A DNA stretch of 64,000 nt from positions 1-64,000 of the forward strand of contig CAJTJB010000006.1 in assembly GCA_910576955.1 (NCBI GenBank), given 5' to 3'. Positions 26,524 through 34,200 of the stretch are shown piece after piece. Position numbers and translations under genes: made by a program. The notes beneath the pieces are model-generated. The model searched no databases. It was not told the DNA's origin and saw only the letters and a list, made by a program, of their open reading frames with translations. How positions within the stretch are numbered: the stretch's first letter is position 1; the number at the start of each line of letters is the position of its first letter. This DNA is from an uncultured Alphaproteobacteria bacterium (GTDB lineage: Bacteria; Pseudomonadota; Alphaproteobacteria; RF32; CAG-239).

Positions 26524-26552
26524 ATTCTAATATACAATTTTTAAAATGTCAA
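26524..26552 (-). promoter_or_regulatory. sigma70 promoter of the lysozyme-like gene
   Basis: Minus strand TTGACA (26547-26552), 17-bp spacer, TAGAAT (26524-26529). Confidence 0.75.
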
Positions 26553-26593
26553 TACTTTCACAAACATCTGATTAAATTTTAAACAAACAATAC

Positions 26594-26974
26594 TATCACC
26601 CTCTCCTACCCTCCCCCCTCAAGGGGGAGGAAACCCCTGCGGCAAGCAACATCAATAAGCACACTCTCTTTCCAACAGGTCGTTGCCCGTTAGAGTGCTG
26701 TGCTATCGTCGAATGTCCTGCTAGGGAGGGGAGCGTAGTAAGTTATGCCCGTGGCGCTGCCACTGACCCGACCGACGTCAGGCTTCCCCCGTACGGGCAG
26801 TACCATCCGCAAGCCGGTTCGCACTCTCTTTCCAACAGGTCGTTGTGCGAGAAATTACGAAATAGCCGCACTGTTGCCCGTGGCGCTGCCACTCCACCAA
26901 AGGGCAGGAGCGTACAAATAGGTACGTGACTGTCCTGCAGAGTGGCTTCCATCTGCGAGCTAGTTCACAATTTA
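26594..26974 (-). repeat. composite repeat block: family C, two rearranged family A copies, short GC-rich inserts
   Basis: Fills the gap between the lysozyme-like gene leader and grpE. 26594-26632 is family C. 26658-26684 and 26820-26846 repeat CACTCTCTTTCCAACAGGTCG. 26700-26790 and 26845-26974 are family A copies in which parts are replaced by TGCCCGTGGCGCTGCCACT (26742-26761 and 26874-26893). The second family A copy ends in the grpE TAA stop at 26972-26974. Confidence 0.75.
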
Positions 26975-27529
26975 TCGGGCAACGACAACCATTGCCTCGC
27001 GGAGGATGCGGTCATGTATGGTATACCCAGCCTGGAGCTCGGCTAAAATCGTGCCTGATTCGGCTTTTTTATCTTCGATTTCCTGAACGACACGCTCATA
27101 GTTCGGGTCAAATTTCTGCCCGATGTGGTTAAAACGTTTGATACCGAATTTTTCAAAGGCTTTCGTAAGTTCGTTTTGCGTCAGTTCCACGCCTTTTAGC
27201 AGTTCGGCGCAAGATTCCCGATTATCCGCCATGGCGGCAATGGCGCGCTCCATATCGTCCGCCACACCCAAAAGCTCTTTGGCAAAGGAAGAAATCGCAA
27301 ATTTGATAGTCTTTTCCGTTTCCTGCAGGGTGCGCTTTTTCATATTATCCATTTCTGCATAAAGGCGGATATAGTCATTTTTCAGTTTGTTAAAATCTTC
27401 CTCAAGTTTTTCACGGTCATCCTGCGGCTCGGCAACAGTTTCTGCCTCGGGTGCGGCTGTGTTTTCCTCTTCGGTCAAAATTTCTTCTTCCGGTTGGTTT
27501 TCTTCTAACTTTTCGTTCTCAAAACTCAT
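26972..27529 (-). CDS. grpE: nucleotide exchange factor GrpE
   Basis: A 185-residue (196 if the upstream ATG at 27562 is used) cochaperone that drives ADP release from DnaK. A disordered Glu-rich N-terminus is followed by the long coiled-coil (EKLEEDFNKLKNDYIRLYAEMDNMKKRT) and the C-terminal beta domain (GIKRFNHIGQKFDPNYERVVQEI, GTILAELQAGYTIHDRILREAMVVVAR). The ATG at 27529 has a GAGGG ribosome site, the upstream one none, so the shorter form is preferred. No dnaK or heat-shock element was seen nearby. Its 3' end abuts a family A repeat. Confidence 0.93.
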   Translation of the reverse strand: MSFENEKLEENQPEEEILTEEENTAAPEAETVAEPQDDREKLEEDFNKLKNDYIRLYAEMDNMKKRTLQETEKTIKFAISSFAKELLGVADDMERAIAAMADNRESCAELLKGVELTQNELTKAFEKFGIKRFNHIGQKFDPNYERVVQEIEDKKAESGTILAELQAGYTIHDRILREAMVVVAR

Positions 27530-27627
27530 TTTTCCCTCTGCATAAATTTTATCATCTGACATAGATTTAGGGATTAAAAACGATTAAGTCAAGCGTTGTG
27601 GCGGATTTACGCAAAAATAAGCAAATT

Positions 27628-27984
27628 TCAGTCTGCCAGATGGTGCTTGTGATATGGTCCCCAGATGTCATAAGCCAACCGCGCCAACGCCGCCCCGCTG
27701 ATGAAATAGATTGCGTTTTGGAGTTCGTCCCGTGCGATGCTGAAATCATTATCATACGCCTGTGCACGCTGCCACGCCAGATATTTCGGCAGCGGAGAAA
27801 CCACCACCGGCGAAACGGTTTGGATACGGTCATCATACCACAACGGCGCGCGCTCGGCAACCGGCACGGAAAGAGTTTCCTCAACATATCCCTCCGGCGG
27901 CGTGGTAATCATCTTAAGATAGCTGTTGGCAGCAGCCGGACTTGCCACCGCTGCCGCCAAAAAAACAATTGCGCCAAACTTCAT
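27628..27984 (-). CDS. small exported protein of unknown function
   Basis: A 118-residue protein with signal peptide MKFGAIVFLAAAVASPAAA. The frame continues upstream through the preceding gene but the signal peptide marks the start at 27984. The start is 4 bp after the stop of the His/Arg-rich gene, with no clear ribosome site, so translational coupling is likely. The mature part ends LARLAYDIWGPYHKHHLAD. No family recognised. Together with its neighbour it forms a two-gene unit of small envelope proteins. Confidence 0.65.
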   Translation of the reverse strand: MKFGAIVFLAAAVASPAAANSYLKMITTPPEGYVEETLSVPVAERAPLWYDDRIQTVSPVVVSPLPKYLAWQRAQAYDNDFSIARDELQNAIYFISGAALARLAYDIWGPYHKHHLAD

Positions 27985-27988
27985 CACA

Positions 27989-28366
27989 TTACCAATGCCA
28001 ACGGTGGTGGGGTCTGCGCCAGTGCGGGCGATGGTGATGATGGCGGCGGAAACCATCATAAATGAGCCCGCCGACAACTGCTGTGGTCACGCCGGCAGCA
28101 AACGCCGCATTGGTTGTGCCGCGGTCATAGTAATAACTGTTTTGAACAACCGGCGATTCGCGCACCACCATCACCTGCGGCTGCGCTGCCGTTGTCGTTG
28201 TAGTCACTGTTTGGGTTGTGGCAACAGCAGGCGTTTCAAACGTTGAGGGCACGGTAAACATCTGCCGCACCACGCGCCCGTCCCCGTCTATCACCACAAT
28301 TGATTCCGCCTGTGCATTAGCAGCAACACACAAAGATAACATCAACATCAAAACCATTTTTTTCAT
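27989..28366 (-). CDS. small exported His/Arg/Trp-tailed protein
   Basis: A 125-residue protein with signal peptide MKKMVLMLMLSLCVAANAQA, starting at the ATG at 28366, behind AGAGGTGAAC. A Thr/Gln-rich low-complexity stretch (TTQTVTTTTTAAQ) is followed by a Gly/Ala hydrophobic segment (AAFAAGVTTAVVGGLIYDG) that could insert in a membrane. The tail FRRHHHHRPHWRRPHHRWHW is rich in His, Arg and Trp. The tail could bind metal or anionic lipid; that is speculation. Precedes and is probably coupled to the next small exported gene. Confidence 0.7.
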   Translation of the reverse strand: MKKMVLMLMLSLCVAANAQAESIVVIDGDGRVVRQMFTVPSTFETPAVATTQTVTTTTTAAQPQVMVVRESPVVQNSYYYDRGTTNAAFAAGVTTAVVGGLIYDGFRRHHHHRPHWRRPHHRWHW

Positions 28367-28398
28367 AAGTTCACCTCTTGTTAAATTAAACATACATA

Positions 28399-28428
28399 CT
28401 AATATGTATAATTAAATATAAAATGCAA
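28399..28428 (-). promoter_or_regulatory. candidate promoter of the small exported pair
   Basis: Minus strand TTGCAT (28423-28428), 18-bp spacer, TATTAG (28399-28404). An ATACAT/ATGTAT inverted repeat overlaps the -10 region. Confidence 0.45.
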
Positions 28429-28564
28429 GCACTTTTTTCAAAAATATGCACATTTTTTGCAAATTCATTTTCCAATAAAAAAAATATTATTTTTATTTAT
28501 ATAATTCCTATATATATTTTCTTTTGCTTCTTTTCTTTTAATACCATCGATTAACCGCCGGTGC

Positions 28565-28584
28565 ACCGACGGTTAACCGTCGGT
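28565..28584. repeat. perfect 20-bp palindrome
   Basis: ACCGACGGTTAACCGTCGGT, a perfect self-complement, preceded by the related TTAACCGCCGGTGC. It lies in the 426-bp gap between the small exported pair and accD; the rest of the left part is AT-rich without ORFs. Confidence 0.7.
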
Positions 28585-28651
28585 CTCGCATCCACATAAT
28601 AAGCACAAAAAACGGAGCTGCAAGCCCGTTTCAAAGTTTCAAACTGCACAA

Positions 28652-28795
28652 CATTCATGGTTCTGTAAAAAACGTGTAATTTTGCGAAATAGCCGCGGAT
28701 GTCCTGCAAGGGAGGGGCGCGTACACAAACGTACGTAACCCGACCGAAGACAGGCTTCCATCTGCGAGCTAGTTCACAAAATTACACAGTTTTTA
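28652..28795 (-). repeat. Family A hairpin repeat abutting accD stop
   Basis: Conserved flank TTCATGGTTCTGTAAAAAAC, outer arms GTGTAATTTTG and CAAAATTACAC, second stem CGCGGATG (28694-28701)/CATCTGCG (28759-28766), CCTG/CAGG, and central GCGTAC/GTACGT. The right arm runs into the TAA stop of accD (28793-28795). Confidence 0.88.
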
Positions 28796-29662
28796 TGCGC
28801 TCAAATTTTCTTTTTTAACATTACTCATCAAGAGCGAGAGAACTCTGTCCACCGTCGCTTTCAAATCTTTGCGCTCAACCACAATGTCCACCATACCGTG
28901 TTCTTTTAAGTATTCGGCGGTTTGGAAACCATCAGGCAATTTTTCGCGGATGGTCTGTTCAATCACGCGCTTGCCGGCAAAACCAATCATCGCGCCACGC
29001 TCGGCAATATGAATATCGCCAATCATCGCAAACGATGCCGAAACACCGCCGGTGGTCGGATCAGAGAAAATCGAGATATACGGCAGCCCTTTTTCTTTCA
29101 GGCGGTTAATTGCCGCTGTTGTGCGCGCCATCTGCATCAGCGAGAGCATACCTTCCTGCATTCTCGCCCCGCCGGACGCGCTGACAATAATTAGCGGACA
29201 AGCGTGTTCATAGGCATATTCCGCTGCCGACACGATTCCCTCGCCCACAGCCGTTCCCATCGAACCGCCCATAAACGAGAAATCCATCGCCGCCACAACG
29301 GCATCCACGCCACCAACTTTGCCCACACCGACTTTAATGGCGTCATTATTGCCGGTTTTCTTGCGGTAAACTTTCAGACGGTCCGTATAGCGCTGCGTAT
29401 CTTTAAACTTCAACGGGTCTTCCTTAACCGCCGGCAGAGCCAGAGTCATATAAATTCCGTCGTCAAACAGCTGTTTCAACCGCTTATCAACATACAAACG
29501 CAGGTGATGTCCGCACTTGGTGCACACGTACAGCGACTGTTTCAACTCTTTAGAAAACAGCATCTGCCCGCATTCCGGACATTTCACCCACAAATCATCG
29601 GAAATTTCTTTAGGAGTGGTCTTTTTAATTTTCGGTCTGACAATATCTGTTAGCCAATTCAT
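28793..29662 (-). CDS. accD: acetyl-CoA carboxylase carboxyltransferase subunit beta AccD
   Basis: A 289-residue subunit that, with AccA, transfers the carboxyl group from carboxybiotin to acetyl-CoA to make malonyl-CoA. The N-terminal zinc ribbon has four cysteines (CPECGQ and CTKCGHH, about residues 29-55). The crotonase-like core carries SASGGARMQEG and DPTTGGVSASFAM. Normal length. It follows the lapA-like gene by 22 bp in the same direction; folC or trp genes, common partners in other alphaproteobacteria, are not adjacent. Confidence 0.96.
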   Translation of the reverse strand: MNWLTDIVRPKIKKTTPKEISDDLWVKCPECGQMLFSKELKQSLYVCTKCGHHLRLYVDKRLKQLFDDGIYMTLALPAVKEDPLKFKDTQRYTDRLKVYRKKTGNNDAIKVGVGKVGGVDAVVAAMDFSFMGGSMGTAVGEGIVSAAEYAYEHACPLIIVSASGGARMQEGMLSLMQMARTTAAINRLKEKGLPYISIFSDPTTGGVSASFAMIGDIHIAERGAMIGFAGKRVIEQTIREKLPDGFQTAEYLKEHGMVDIVVERKDLKATVDRVLSLLMSNVKKENLSA

Positions 29663-29684
29663 TTAGTACCTCGCTATTTTTTTA

Positions 29685-30095
29685 TTATTTGTCTTCAACA
29701 GAGGGTTTGGAAAACCACCCTTTGATTTTTTGGTTGAGCGAAAAGCCGCTTTTATGGTTTTCTGCCGCTTCTTCCTGCAAGGTTGCAACCTGCTGGTTCA
29801 GCTTTTCATGCTCATGATTAAGTTTTTCGTGTTCTTTCGAAAGGGCTTTATTCTCTTTCTTTTGCTTGCGCAATTGTGCCCGCAGCGGCGCATACGCAGA
29901 CCACGCAGCCACCCGCCCAAACAGCCAGCCCAAACAAAACAGCACAAAATACACCACGCTCACTGCCACCTGCTGCACCGGAAAATCTTCCATATCCGTC
30001 AGCGGCCACAGCGGCACAAGCTCGTTATTCTGCGCCAGAAAAACCACAAAAAACATCAAAAGCGGAAGTGCAATCAACCATTTTAAAAGCCACAT
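29685..30095 (-). CDS. lapA: LapA-domain (DUF1049) inner-membrane protein
   Basis: A 136-residue protein with two TM helices (about 5-22 and 43-64). The spacing and the AQNNELVPL motif between them are typical of LapA/DUF1049. A cytoplasmic coiled coil (about 75-120, with a KLNHEHEKLN repeat) follows. In E. coli LapA and LapB tune LPS synthesis through LpxC turnover; lapB is not adjacent here. It sits 28 bp downstream of ihfB, the ihfB-lapA order common in Proteobacteria. Confidence 0.85.
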   Translation of the reverse strand: MWLLKWLIALPLLMFFVVFLAQNNELVPLWPLTDMEDFPVQQVAVSVVYFVLFCLGWLFGRVAAWSAYAPLRAQLRKQKKENKALSKEHEKLNHEHEKLNQQVATLQEEAAENHKSGFSLNQKIKGWFSKPSVEDK

Positions 30096-30123
30096 ATCCG
30101 TCTCCTCAAAAACAATTCAGATT

Positions 30124-30405
30124 TTAGTTTCCGTTCAGCTTTTCATGCAGTTCTTTGCCAACTCTGAAATGCACGATATTGCGGTCGCCGATTTTCACCT
30201 TGTCGCCGGTTCTCGGGTTTTGGGCGATTCTCGGAGCGCGTTTATGAATAGAGAAAACGCCGAACCCGCGGAATTCCACTCTGTCGCCTTTTGCCAAAGC
30301 AGATGTAATGCTTGAAAAAATCACATTAACGATTCTCTCAATATCACTCAACATCAGGTTCGGATTTTTTTTAGCAACGCTTTCTATTAATTCAGATCTA
30401 GTCAC
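30124..30405 (-). CDS. ihfB: integration host factor subunit beta (HU/IHF family)
   Basis: A 93-residue HU/IHF-fold protein. TRSELIESVAKKNPNL at the N-terminus, RVEFRGFGVFSIHKRAPRIAQNPRTG in the beta arm, and HFRVGKELHEKLN at the end match IhfB. The arm proline (NPRTG) that intercalates into DNA is present. It bends DNA as a heterodimer with IhfA, which is not in the window. First gene of the ihfB-lapA-accD run. Confidence 0.9.
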   Translation of the reverse strand: MTRSELIESVAKKNPNLMLSDIERIVNVIFSSITSALAKGDRVEFRGFGVFSIHKRAPRIAQNPRTGDKVKIGDRNIVHFRVGKELHEKLNGN

Positions 30406-30483
30406 GATATACCTCTTTCAATAAAACAACATTATTCGCTTGGAACATAACATCAAATTTATAACATCGCCATAAATTTTTGC

Positions 30484-31140
30484 TTATTTTACACAAGCCT
30501 CTGTACCTCTTATATACAGCGGCTTCGGAAAATCAAGGCTTTTCTCAAAATATTTTTGCTTTGTAGCGGCAAACAGCGCCGAAACCTCAATCATTTCCGC
30601 AAGTTCCACCTGTTTAATCTGCAACCCCGAAGAAACGGATAACAGCCGCTCCACGCCGTCGCCGATAAAACTTGTCTGGTGGTTTTTAAGCTTTTTGACG
30701 ATTTCCTCGCGTGTGAGCGCAGCCGGCTCGGAGAGCTTACGCAAGTTTTGGTCAAACAGCTGAAAATAAAAGTCTTCGCGTTTGGTTTCAATTACCACCG
30801 CATTATAAACGGCGCGGTCTTGTTCTTTAAGCATCCGCGCATAAGCCTCAAACGCCGAAACGCCAGTCATCTTAAGCTCCGGCGCGCCGAGCCCGAGCCC
30901 GCGGGCAAACGCCAGCCCCGCCCGAACGCCCGTAAACGACCCCGGACCGGTGCAAACACCCAAAAGTTCCACATCGCCAAAAGCGATTCCCGCGTCTTCC
31001 AGCAGCGCCTGCACACCGCAAGCCAGCTCTTCCGCCTGCCCGAATTCCATTGTTTTCTCGATTTTTCCGACCACGGTATCATCGCGGTAAAGCCCGATTC
31101 CGACGCCGAAACCCGTTGTATCAAAAACCAGTGTATACAT
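30484..31140 (-). CDS. tsaB: tRNA threonylcarbamoyladenosine biosynthesis protein TsaB
   Basis: A 218-residue ASKHA-fold protein. The N-terminal VFDTTGFGVGIGLY, the conserved GVCTGPGSFTGVRAGLAFARGLGL (about 61-84) and GVSAFEAYA identify TsaB, the scaffold partner of TsaD in making t6A37 of ANN-decoding tRNAs. It is divergent from the PAS protein gene with 117 bp between starts. Confidence 0.9.
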   Translation of the reverse strand: MYTLVFDTTGFGVGIGLYRDDTVVGKIEKTMEFGQAEELACGVQALLEDAGIAFGDVELLGVCTGPGSFTGVRAGLAFARGLGLGAPELKMTGVSAFEAYARMLKEQDRAVYNAVVIETKREDFYFQLFDQNLRKLSEPAALTREEIVKKLKNHQTSFIGDGVERLLSVSSGLQIKQVELAEMIEVSALFAATKQKYFEKSLDFPKPLYIRGTEACVK

Positions 31141-31257
31141 CCTTGTTCACTCTTTCAATTTTTAATTTGCTATCAAAAGACTTATGTTTTAAATTGGCTA
31201 TATACCAAAATAAATAAACAAACAACCCTTATTTTTCGGCTTTTGAAAGAAAACTTT

Positions 31258-32880
31258 ATGACAATAGAAACCATTACGGCTTTTTTATATGTATGGCTGA
31301 CCATAAGCCTTGTTTTTCCGGCGCTTGCGATATGGCTTATCATGCGCGCCAAACGCCTCAAAAACGAGCTCAAAAAACAAAGCAGCGCCAATAAATATTA
31401 TGAAGAAATGCTCTATGCCTCCAAAGACGGCTATCTGACTTCTTCCTATTACAAAAATAAGGAATATCAATATTGCTCGCGCCGCCTCGCCACGCTCTTA
31501 AACCTCAAAAACGGCGAAAACAGCACGCTCGCCGAGGTGTTGAGCGTTTTTGACCGCAAAGACGCCGAAAAAATCAATGCTTTTTTTATGGGCTTAAACC
31601 GCAACGGCTTGAGCTTTGAAACCATTGTCAAAACCAAAAGCGGCAAAACCTTTACCGTCAGCGGCACGCGCATCAACTCCGCCGATTCGGAAGTAAGCAG
31701 CAACTGCCTGTGGTTTCGGGACATCAGCAAAGCCACCGATTTTATCGACCGTGTCACCGAAGAGGCTTGCCTCTGCCGCGAACAGCTTGAAGACTACCGG
31801 ATTCTGATTGATAACATCCCCTGCCCCGTGTGGTTAAGAAACGAAAATCTCGAAATTTCCCTCTTAAACCGCCCGTATCTGAAATTGCTCGGGCTGAAAG
31901 ATTTTAAAGACATAACGCCCGATAACGCCACACTGCACGACCTGGGCAACACCACAAACCTTTTGGAACTGGCTAAAAACGCCAAAGAATCAAACACCGC
32001 ACAGAAAAAGCAGATTAACATTTTGGCTGACGGCGACCTTAAAAAATACGAAATCACCGAGCAGCCGCATTACGATTCGTCCTTAAAAACCACCCGTACC
32101 ATCGGCTCGCTGGTTGATATTACCGGATTCGACGAGGCAAAGCGCAGCTATCGCGTGCATCTCGATTCGCACCTTGATATTTTAAGCTCGCTCGACACCG
32201 CATTTTGCATTATAAACACCAAACACGTTTTCACGTTTGGCAACGCGGCGTTTTTAAAGCTCTGGAATCTGCCTGAAAACTTTATTGACAACGCCCCGCA
32301 TTATAACCTCTTTTTAGATGCCATCCGCGAAAAGAAAAATCTGCCCGAAGTTTCCGACTTCAAAGCCTACAAAGAAGAAGAAAACAAAGCCTTTGACGCC
32401 CTGACCGAACAGCGCGAAGACCTGCTCTACATCCCCGACGGGCGCACATTCCGCCGGATTCGCGCGCCACACCCCGACGGCACGCTGATTGCCTATGAAG
32501 ACATCTCTGAACGATTGGCAGACGCACGCCGTTTAAGCGATTTGATTTCCGTCCAGCAGGGTATCTTGGACAACATCCGCGAGTCGATTGTGATTTTCTC
32601 CCCCACCTTAAAGCTAAAAACCTATAACATCGCGTTCCTGCAGCTGTGGGAGCTGAACCCGACCGCGTTAGACACCGCGCCCTATCTGCGCGATGTGTTG
32701 GATTTGCAAAAAGTCCGCCTGCCGGAAATTGAAGACTGGAACGCTTTTCGTGAAGATATGCTCAAACACGTCACCGCCTGCACGCCGTTTACCTTAAAGC
32801 TCAAAAACAAGCAAAAAATCAGCGTCACACCGGCAGTATTGCCCGATACGTCGCTGATGATAACCTATCGCCGCCAATAA
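31258..32880 (+). CDS. membrane-anchored multi-PAS protein lacking a histidine kinase domain
   Basis: A 540-residue protein. One N-terminal TM segment (about 8-27) is followed by several PAS-type domains, including C-terminal ones of the alphaproteobacterial PAS_7 type (DSHLDILSSLDTAFCIIN...FGNAAFLKLWNL and ISVQQGILDNIRESIVIFS...YNIAFLQLWEL). In related alphaproteobacterial DivL/CckA-like sensors this region leads into a histidine kinase core. Here the protein stops right after the last PAS (SLMITYRRQ), with no H-box or ATPase domain, and the next gene is unrelated. The ATG at 31258 was chosen because the frame before it runs through the opposite-strand tsaB. RBS is weak. Confidence 0.75.
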   Translation: MTIETITAFLYVWLTISLVFPALAIWLIMRAKRLKNELKKQSSANKYYEEMLYASKDGYLTSSYYKNKEYQYCSRRLATLLNLKNGENSTLAEVLSVFDRKDAEKINAFFMGLNRNGLSFETIVKTKSGKTFTVSGTRINSADSEVSSNCLWFRDISKATDFIDRVTEEACLCREQLEDYRILIDNIPCPVWLRNENLEISLLNRPYLKLLGLKDFKDITPDNATLHDLGNTTNLLELAKNAKESNTAQKKQINILADGDLKKYEITEQPHYDSSLKTTRTIGSLVDITGFDEAKRSYRVHLDSHLDILSSLDTAFCIINTKHVFTFGNAAFLKLWNLPENFIDNAPHYNLFLDAIREKKNLPEVSDFKAYKEEENKAFDALTEQREDLLYIPDGRTFRRIRAPHPDGTLIAYEDISERLADARRLSDLISVQQGILDNIRESIVIFSPTLKLKTYNIAFLQLWELNPTALDTAPYLRDVLDLQKVRLPEIEDWNAFREDMLKHVTACTPFTLKLKNKQKISVTPAVLPDTSLMITYRRQ

Positions 32881-32886
32881 AAAGTG

Positions 32887-32915
32887 TTGCGTCTTAAAAA
32901 ATGTGCTGTCATAAT
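32887..32915 (+). promoter_or_regulatory. candidate promoter of the 254-residue basic/acidic protein gene
   Basis: TTGCGT (32887-32892), 17-bp spacer, CATAAT (32910-32915). Confidence 0.5.
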
Positions 32916-32938
32916 TACATAAAAGGACGGAGGAAAAA

Positions 32939-33703
32939 ATGACCGAAAAGCAAACCCCGAAAAAACGCAAAATAATCGACTGGAACAAAAAATCCGGCAA
33001 TGACAGCAGCCGTATCACCAAACGGATGGAGCAGCGCGCCGAGCTGGCAGACAGCGCCTCCACCGAAAACGATGCCGCCAAAAAGCTCCCCCCGCGCGCC
33101 GTGGGGCTGCCGTTGCTGCGGCTACGCAAAAAAATTAAAGAAGTCTATGACGAGGAAGACGAAGAGGAATTTACCCCGCTGTTTAATATCGACCTTTTAG
33201 GCGAGGAAGAAGAGCGCCGCGACCACGAGCAAAAAAACATTGCCGACATCGCCAAACAGCAGCTGCTGACAGGCAAGCTTAACACCATAATGAGCACCGC
33301 ACTGGTTGCCGAAGAAGCCGGTTTAAGCCCCAAAATGACCGCCGATGACATACAGCTCATCAACTCTGCCGAATATGATGTCAAAACCATCCGCCGCAAA
33401 ACTATGCGTAAAAAAGTTGAAGAACCGCTGGGTTTAAAAGGGGAAATCCCCGAGAAAAACCTGACAAAATCCGTTAAAGCCATCAAAAAAGCGCAAAAAG
33501 AGCTGCCCGAAGACGCATTGCAGGGCTTTCCCGCCGATGAGCTTGAAAACATCATCGAGCTGGATGAAGAGGATATGGCAAAGCTTATTTTGAAAAAATC
33601 CGGACGCCGCGGTCCTAAAAAGAAATTATCCGACATTGCTAAAGGGCTAAATCAATTTAAAAATATTGACAACGGCGATACAAATAACAAAGAAAATGCG
33701 TAA
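32939..33703 (+). CDS. charged cytosolic protein of unknown function
   Basis: A 254-residue highly charged protein with no signal, TM segment or known domain. The N-terminus is Lys-rich (TEKQTPKKRKIIDWNKK), an acidic stretch YDEEDEEEFTPLFNIDLL follows at about 70-87, and the C-terminal part is helical with KKSGRRGPKKKLSDIAKG near 220-237, which could bind nucleic acid or ribosomes. RBS is GGACGGAGG before ATG. It has its own promoter and sits between the PAS protein and the PTS operon. Composition suggests a partly disordered protein; no function is assigned. Confidence 0.7.
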   Translation: MTEKQTPKKRKIIDWNKKSGNDSSRITKRMEQRAELADSASTENDAAKKLPPRAVGLPLLRLRKKIKEVYDEEDEEEFTPLFNIDLLGEEEERRDHEQKNIADIAKQQLLTGKLNTIMSTALVAEEAGLSPKMTADDIQLINSAEYDVKTIRRKTMRKKVEEPLGLKGEIPEKNLTKSVKAIKKAQKELPEDALQGFPADELENIIELDEEDMAKLILKKSGRRGPKKKLSDIAKGLNQFKNIDNGDTNNKENA

Positions 33704-33718
33704 GAATAACAAACATAA

Positions 33719-33747
33719 TTGACACTTTTAAATCTTTGTGGTATCCT
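33719..33747 (+). promoter_or_regulatory. sigma70 promoter of the PTS-methyltransferase operon
   Basis: TTGACA (33719-33724), 17-bp spacer, TATCCT (33742-33747), 37 bp before the first ATG. Confidence 0.75.
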
Positions 33748-33783
33748 GAATAGCGTTGACAACCGCAAAACAAAGGCGCAATT

Positions 33784-34200
33784 ATGGAAAACCAGTATTA
33801 TACTTTAATCGAAAAGCAGGATTTTTACGAAATCATAGAAAACAAGTTCGGCGAATTAGCCCTTTTTATTGACGCGCGCAAAGGCTCGCCCGTTGCACCG
33901 ATGGTCGAATTTGACGGCAAACAAACCGCCTTATTGAAACGCGACCCCAACCTTGCCGTAAAGCTTGAGGGGATAAACCCCGAAACCGCGTCTGTTTTGG
34001 CTGAATCGGAGTTTATAATGGTTGTCGAATTAAAAGGGGAAACCGTGGAGAGCGTTTACGGCGTTCCGGTTGAAACCGTTGAGGAATTTTCTTTCAAAGG
34101 GCGTCCGACCCGCGCCGACGAACTCGAGCGCATTAAGAGCAAAAGCGAAATCATAGCCGCATTCGGCGCTGTCAAAATCTGGAAAAGCGGAGAAAAATAA
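33784..34200 (+). CDS. small cytosolic protein of unknown function in PTS operon
   Basis: A 138-residue protein with alternating beta and helical character (YYTLIEKQDFYEIIENKFGELALFIDARKG at the start, split here only for description). No motif recognised. Its stop codon overlaps the start of the EIIA gene (TAATG), so the two are coupled. In many alphaproteobacteria HPr kinase and RapZ precede this EIIA-HPr pair, but this protein has no P-loop and is not HprK. Its position suggests a role connected with the PTS phosphorelay, which is inference only. Confidence 0.75.
   Translation: MENQYYTLIEKQDFYEIIENKFGELALFIDARKGSPVAPMVEFDGKQTALLKRDPNLAVKLEGINPETASVLAESEFIMVVELKGETVESVYGVPVETVEEFSFKGRPTRADELERIKSKSEIIAAFGAVKIWKSGEK

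Noticed and set aside
27598..28246. Plus-strand ORFs opposite the small exported pair
   Set aside because: The minus-strand frames have signal peptides, ribosome site and tight spacing; the plus-strand ones do not.
30679..31257. Upstream extension of the PAS protein frame to a 733-residue ORF
   Set aside because: The extra 193 codons run antisense through tsaB, which is clearly genuine; the ATG at 31258 starts a TM segment and fits the divergent gap.
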